From positions 1 through 16,541 of the forward strand of contig USTB01000001.1 of NCBI GenBank assembly GCA_900557635.1: a stretch of DNA of 16,541 bases, written 5' to 3'. The stretch comes from an uncultured Eubacteriales bacterium (GTDB lineage Bacteria > Bacillota_A > Clostridia > Oscillospirales > CAG-272). How positions within the stretch are numbered: the first letter of the stretch is position 1; each line of letters begins with the position of its first letter. Below, piece after piece: positions 15,081 to 16,541 of this stretch. Below the pieces are notes generated by a model. It was not told the DNA's origin. It was given only the letters and a program-made list of their open reading frames with translations, and made no database searches. The translations under genes were made by a program, and so were the position numbers.

Positions 15081-15884
15081 ATGAAGAAAAGAAATATCCT
15101 GTTGACCGTTCTATGCGCTGCGATCCTGATCGCCGCATGCATCCTTGTCGGCATTCTCTGCCGAAATCGCGGAAATTCCGATGCAGGCGACGGTACATCC
15201 TCCGTCGGCACCGATTCCTCCGCTCCTGCCACCGAATCCACCGCAGAAACAAGAAAACAGCCGCCTTTGGTTAAATATTCCGATTATAAAGACAGCACCT
15301 CCCTTATGAAAATAAAGCCGTTGCAAAAATACGGAACACTTTACTACGCAACCGTAACGCATTCCGATCGCGATACATCGGAATGTGTGGTGATCGAAGC
15401 CGAAGCGGAAACCGATTACTGTGCGCATGTGAGCGAAGGAGAGATCCTCTACATCGCATTCCCGACCGAATTTGAATACAACGGCAACGTCCGTAAAATC
15501 GATGGAGACGCGTTGGCGCAGGCGATCCTGCAATGCGAATCGATCATTCTGTACACCCAGCCGGACGAGCTGTTCCTGTATTTCGGGGATCGCGAATTCA
15601 CGCAGGTCGTGCGCGACGTGAACGGGAAAAGGATCGCTTACAACAGCTATTATTCGGAAGGGATCATCCCGATCTCGGATTCCGCAGTCGATTATACGAA
15701 GATCGAGCGTGTGCTGAACGCCGATTCGGATGTCGCCGATCTGCATTCGTACTTTGAAAACATTTTGGACAGCGGTTTTTCCGTTTTGCCCGGGGCTTCC
15801 GTTGAGGAAGCGGAACGCATTGTTCGGGAGCTGGTGTCAAAAAAAATTTACGGCGGCGATATGTACGGTATGGTGGATTTCTGA
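15081..15884 (+). CDS. Membrane-anchored orphan protein, extracytoplasmic
   Basis: I do not recognise this 267-residue protein. It starts with a lysine-rich tip and a hydrophobic helix (about 6-27), then a Ser/Thr/Ala/Asp-rich linker (33-58) of the kind that spaces surface domains from the membrane, then a folded domain of about 200 residues rich in Tyr, Asp and beta-like stretches. I-A-A-C ending at C20 fits a lipobox, but hydrophobic residues continue after it, so an uncleaved anchor is as likely. The ATG is chosen because AAAAGGAG lies 9 nt upstream; a TTG at 15072 has no such site. Codon choice is visibly less GC-rich than the genes to the left. No convincing promoter was found. It converges on truncated sigG. 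Confidence 0.75.
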   Translation: MKKRNILLTVLCAAILIAACILVGILCRNRGNSDAGDGTSSVGTDSSAPATESTAETRKQPPLVKYSDYKDSTSLMKIKPLQKYGTLYYATVTHSDRDTSECVVIEAEAETDYCAHVSEGEILYIAFPTEFEYNGNVRKIDGDALAQAILQCESIILYTQPDELFLYFGDREFTQVVRDVNGKRIAYNSYYSEGIIPISDSAVDYTKIERVLNADSDVADLHSYFENILDSGFSVLPGASVEEAERIVRELVSKKIYGGDMYGMVDF

Positions 15885-15920
15885 AACGGGACTTGGCAAA
15901 CCGATACGCCCCATTCCTTT

Positions 15921-16226
15921 TCACCTCGGAACGATCGTCGGCACTGCGTAGGTGGAAAATTTGACGTCAAGTTCGGTGTTGAAGTGATCGATCGCCTTGA
16001 TCAATCCGATGCACCCGACCTGAAACAGGTCGTCGGGATTCTCCCCGCGGTTGGAAAATCTCTGCACGATGCTGAGCACCAGCCGAAGATTTCCGTCGAT
16101 CATATCTTTTCTCGCAGTCTGATCCCCCAAACGGATCCTCTGCAGTAATTCCTTCTTTTCCTCGTCGCTCAGCGACTTCAGCTTTGCGGTGTTGACCCCG
16201 CATATCTCCACTTTGTTGTAGAACAT
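15921..16226 (-). pseudogene. sigG: Truncated sporulation sigma factor G (N-terminal part)
   Basis: The frame encodes 101 residues that match the front of sigma-G, the late forespore sigma factor of endospore formers. The diagnostic N-K-V-E-I-C-G-V is at 4-11, the core-binding region 2 at about 35-96 includes D-G-N-L-R-L-V-L-S at 44-52, D-D-L-F-Q-V-G-C-I-G-L at 65-75 and F-S-T-Y-A-V-P at 90-96. It then ends T-I-V-P-R-stop. Intact SigG is about 260 residues, so promoter-recognition regions 2.4, 3 and 4 are missing. The start at 16226 has GGGGG 5 nt upstream. In the -1 frame the next codons read S-E-V-K-R, vaguely like the G-E-I-R-R expected here, so a lost base near 15930/15931 plus loss of the rest is possible. 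The remaining 36 nt before the convergent gene cannot hold the missing part. Confidence 0.8.
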
Positions 16227-16314
16227 CATTGCCCCCTGCATCCGCACAGTTTACGACCTTCGCACACAGGCTGTCGGCGTTGCGGCTCTGCTATAACAGT
16301 ATTGGCATCGCAGG

Positions 16315-16350
16315 AAAAAATATACGCCGTTCCGAAGAGGAGCGGCGTAT
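16315..16350 (-). terminator. Leftward rho-independent terminator upstream of sigG
   Basis: On the minus strand an 8-bp stem, ATACGCCG/CGGCGTAT, extends by three more pairs past one mismatch (arms 16350-16339 and 16333-16322), has a 5-nt loop, and runs into ATTTTTT (16322 to 16315 with one interruption). It would end transcription of a leftward gene lying right of the window, isolating the sigG fragment from that transcript. Confidence 0.7.
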
Positions 16351-16502
16351 TGGTTTTGCGGGAGAAACCGTCCTCCCCGACGGGCGATTTGAAAAAATAT
16401 GTCACACGGATTTTATCTATCACACAGACAAAATCGAGAACGCTTTCCCCGCACAAACGTTTTCTTTTCCGCAAACGCCCATTCGCAGAGAAAATCCCTA
16501 TC

Positions 16503-16541
16503 TTCGACCCTCTCAAAAAGTTTTGAAGATTCCAAAGGGAC
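16503..16541. repeat. Palindromic sequence at the right edge
   Basis: The last bases contain TCAAAA-AG-TTTTGA (16512-16525) framed by GACCCT (16507-16512) and AGGGAC (16536-16541), nearly inverted. This resembles the small dispersed intergenic repeats of many Clostridia, but copy number cannot be judged from one window. Confidence 0.3.

Larger units (their letters stand above)
16227..16541. other. Intergenic region upstream of the sigG fragment
   Basis: No gene is supported in these 315 bases. A leftward frame of 96 codons runs through the terminator at 16315-16350 to the sigG start and lacks a recognisable product. A weak TGT-TATAGC (16298-16290 on the minus strand) with a poor -35 might be a promoter for the sigG fragment, and a GTATA in the terminator stem is loosely like a sigma-F -35. 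Neither is convincing. A leftward frame open from the window edge stops near 16410 and could be the end of a gene beyond the window. Confidence 0.4.

Noticed and set aside
16226..16516. 96-codon leftward frame upstream of sigG
   Set aside because: It runs through a terminator hairpin and ends at the sigG start, with no recognisable domain.

Overview
This window looks like a chromosomal segment of a GC-rich (about 60% by eye) member of the Clostridia, probably close to Oscillospirales/Ruminococcaceae. This placement is inferred from three things: the gene order yicC-remA-gmk-rpoZ-priA-def-fmt-rsmB, which matches the Firmicute yloC-to-yloM block; a sigG-type sporulation sigma factor fragment; and Firmicute-style signals (strong ribosome binding sites, TTGACA/TATAAT promoters, U-tract terminators). 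Most of the window is ordinary housekeeping DNA. No prophage, insertion sequence, CRISPR array, tRNA or rRNA could be recognised.

Left part (1-2450). The first 15 bases are the start of a leftward gene that leaves the window, with its own promoter and a structured leader. A GC-rich gap without a supportable gene follows (116-460). Next is a leftward pair, a 36-residue single-helix membrane protein and the 16S rRNA pseudouridine synthase rsuA. It is divergent from a rightward ThuA-like gene, and the two back-to-back promoters share a 30-bp A/T-rich, dyad-symmetric spacer. A strong hairpin then precedes a promoter-driven DUF1846/UPF0371 gene (2450-3931).

Central block (3969-15003). A near-consensus promoter and a leader with three 9-bp tandem repeats lead into yicC, remA, gmk, rpoZ, priA and def. 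These cover RNA decay, matrix regulation, GMP kinase, the RNA polymerase omega subunit, replication restart and protein N-terminal deformylation. A rho-independent terminator separates def from fmt. fmt, rsmB, an ABC half-exporter and a DUF1015 gene follow up to a strong terminator. Four gene pairs overlap by 4 bases (ATGA or GTGA), which suggests translational coupling. Compared with B. subtilis, coaBC is absent between rpoZ and priA, and the genes after rsmB are different (no rlmN, phosphatase or kinase genes).

Right part (15004-16541). A membrane-anchored orphan protein, lower in GC than its neighbours, lies tail-to-tail with a truncated sigG. The sigG reading frame stops after about 100 residues, inside region 2, so the -10 and -35 recognition domains are missing. 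A split or degenerate sigG is the most unusual point of the window. It could mean loss of sporulation, an insertion, or a developmentally excised element like the B. subtilis skin element in sigK. The window alone cannot decide between these. The last 315 bases are intergenic, with a leftward terminator and a small palindromic sequence at the edge.
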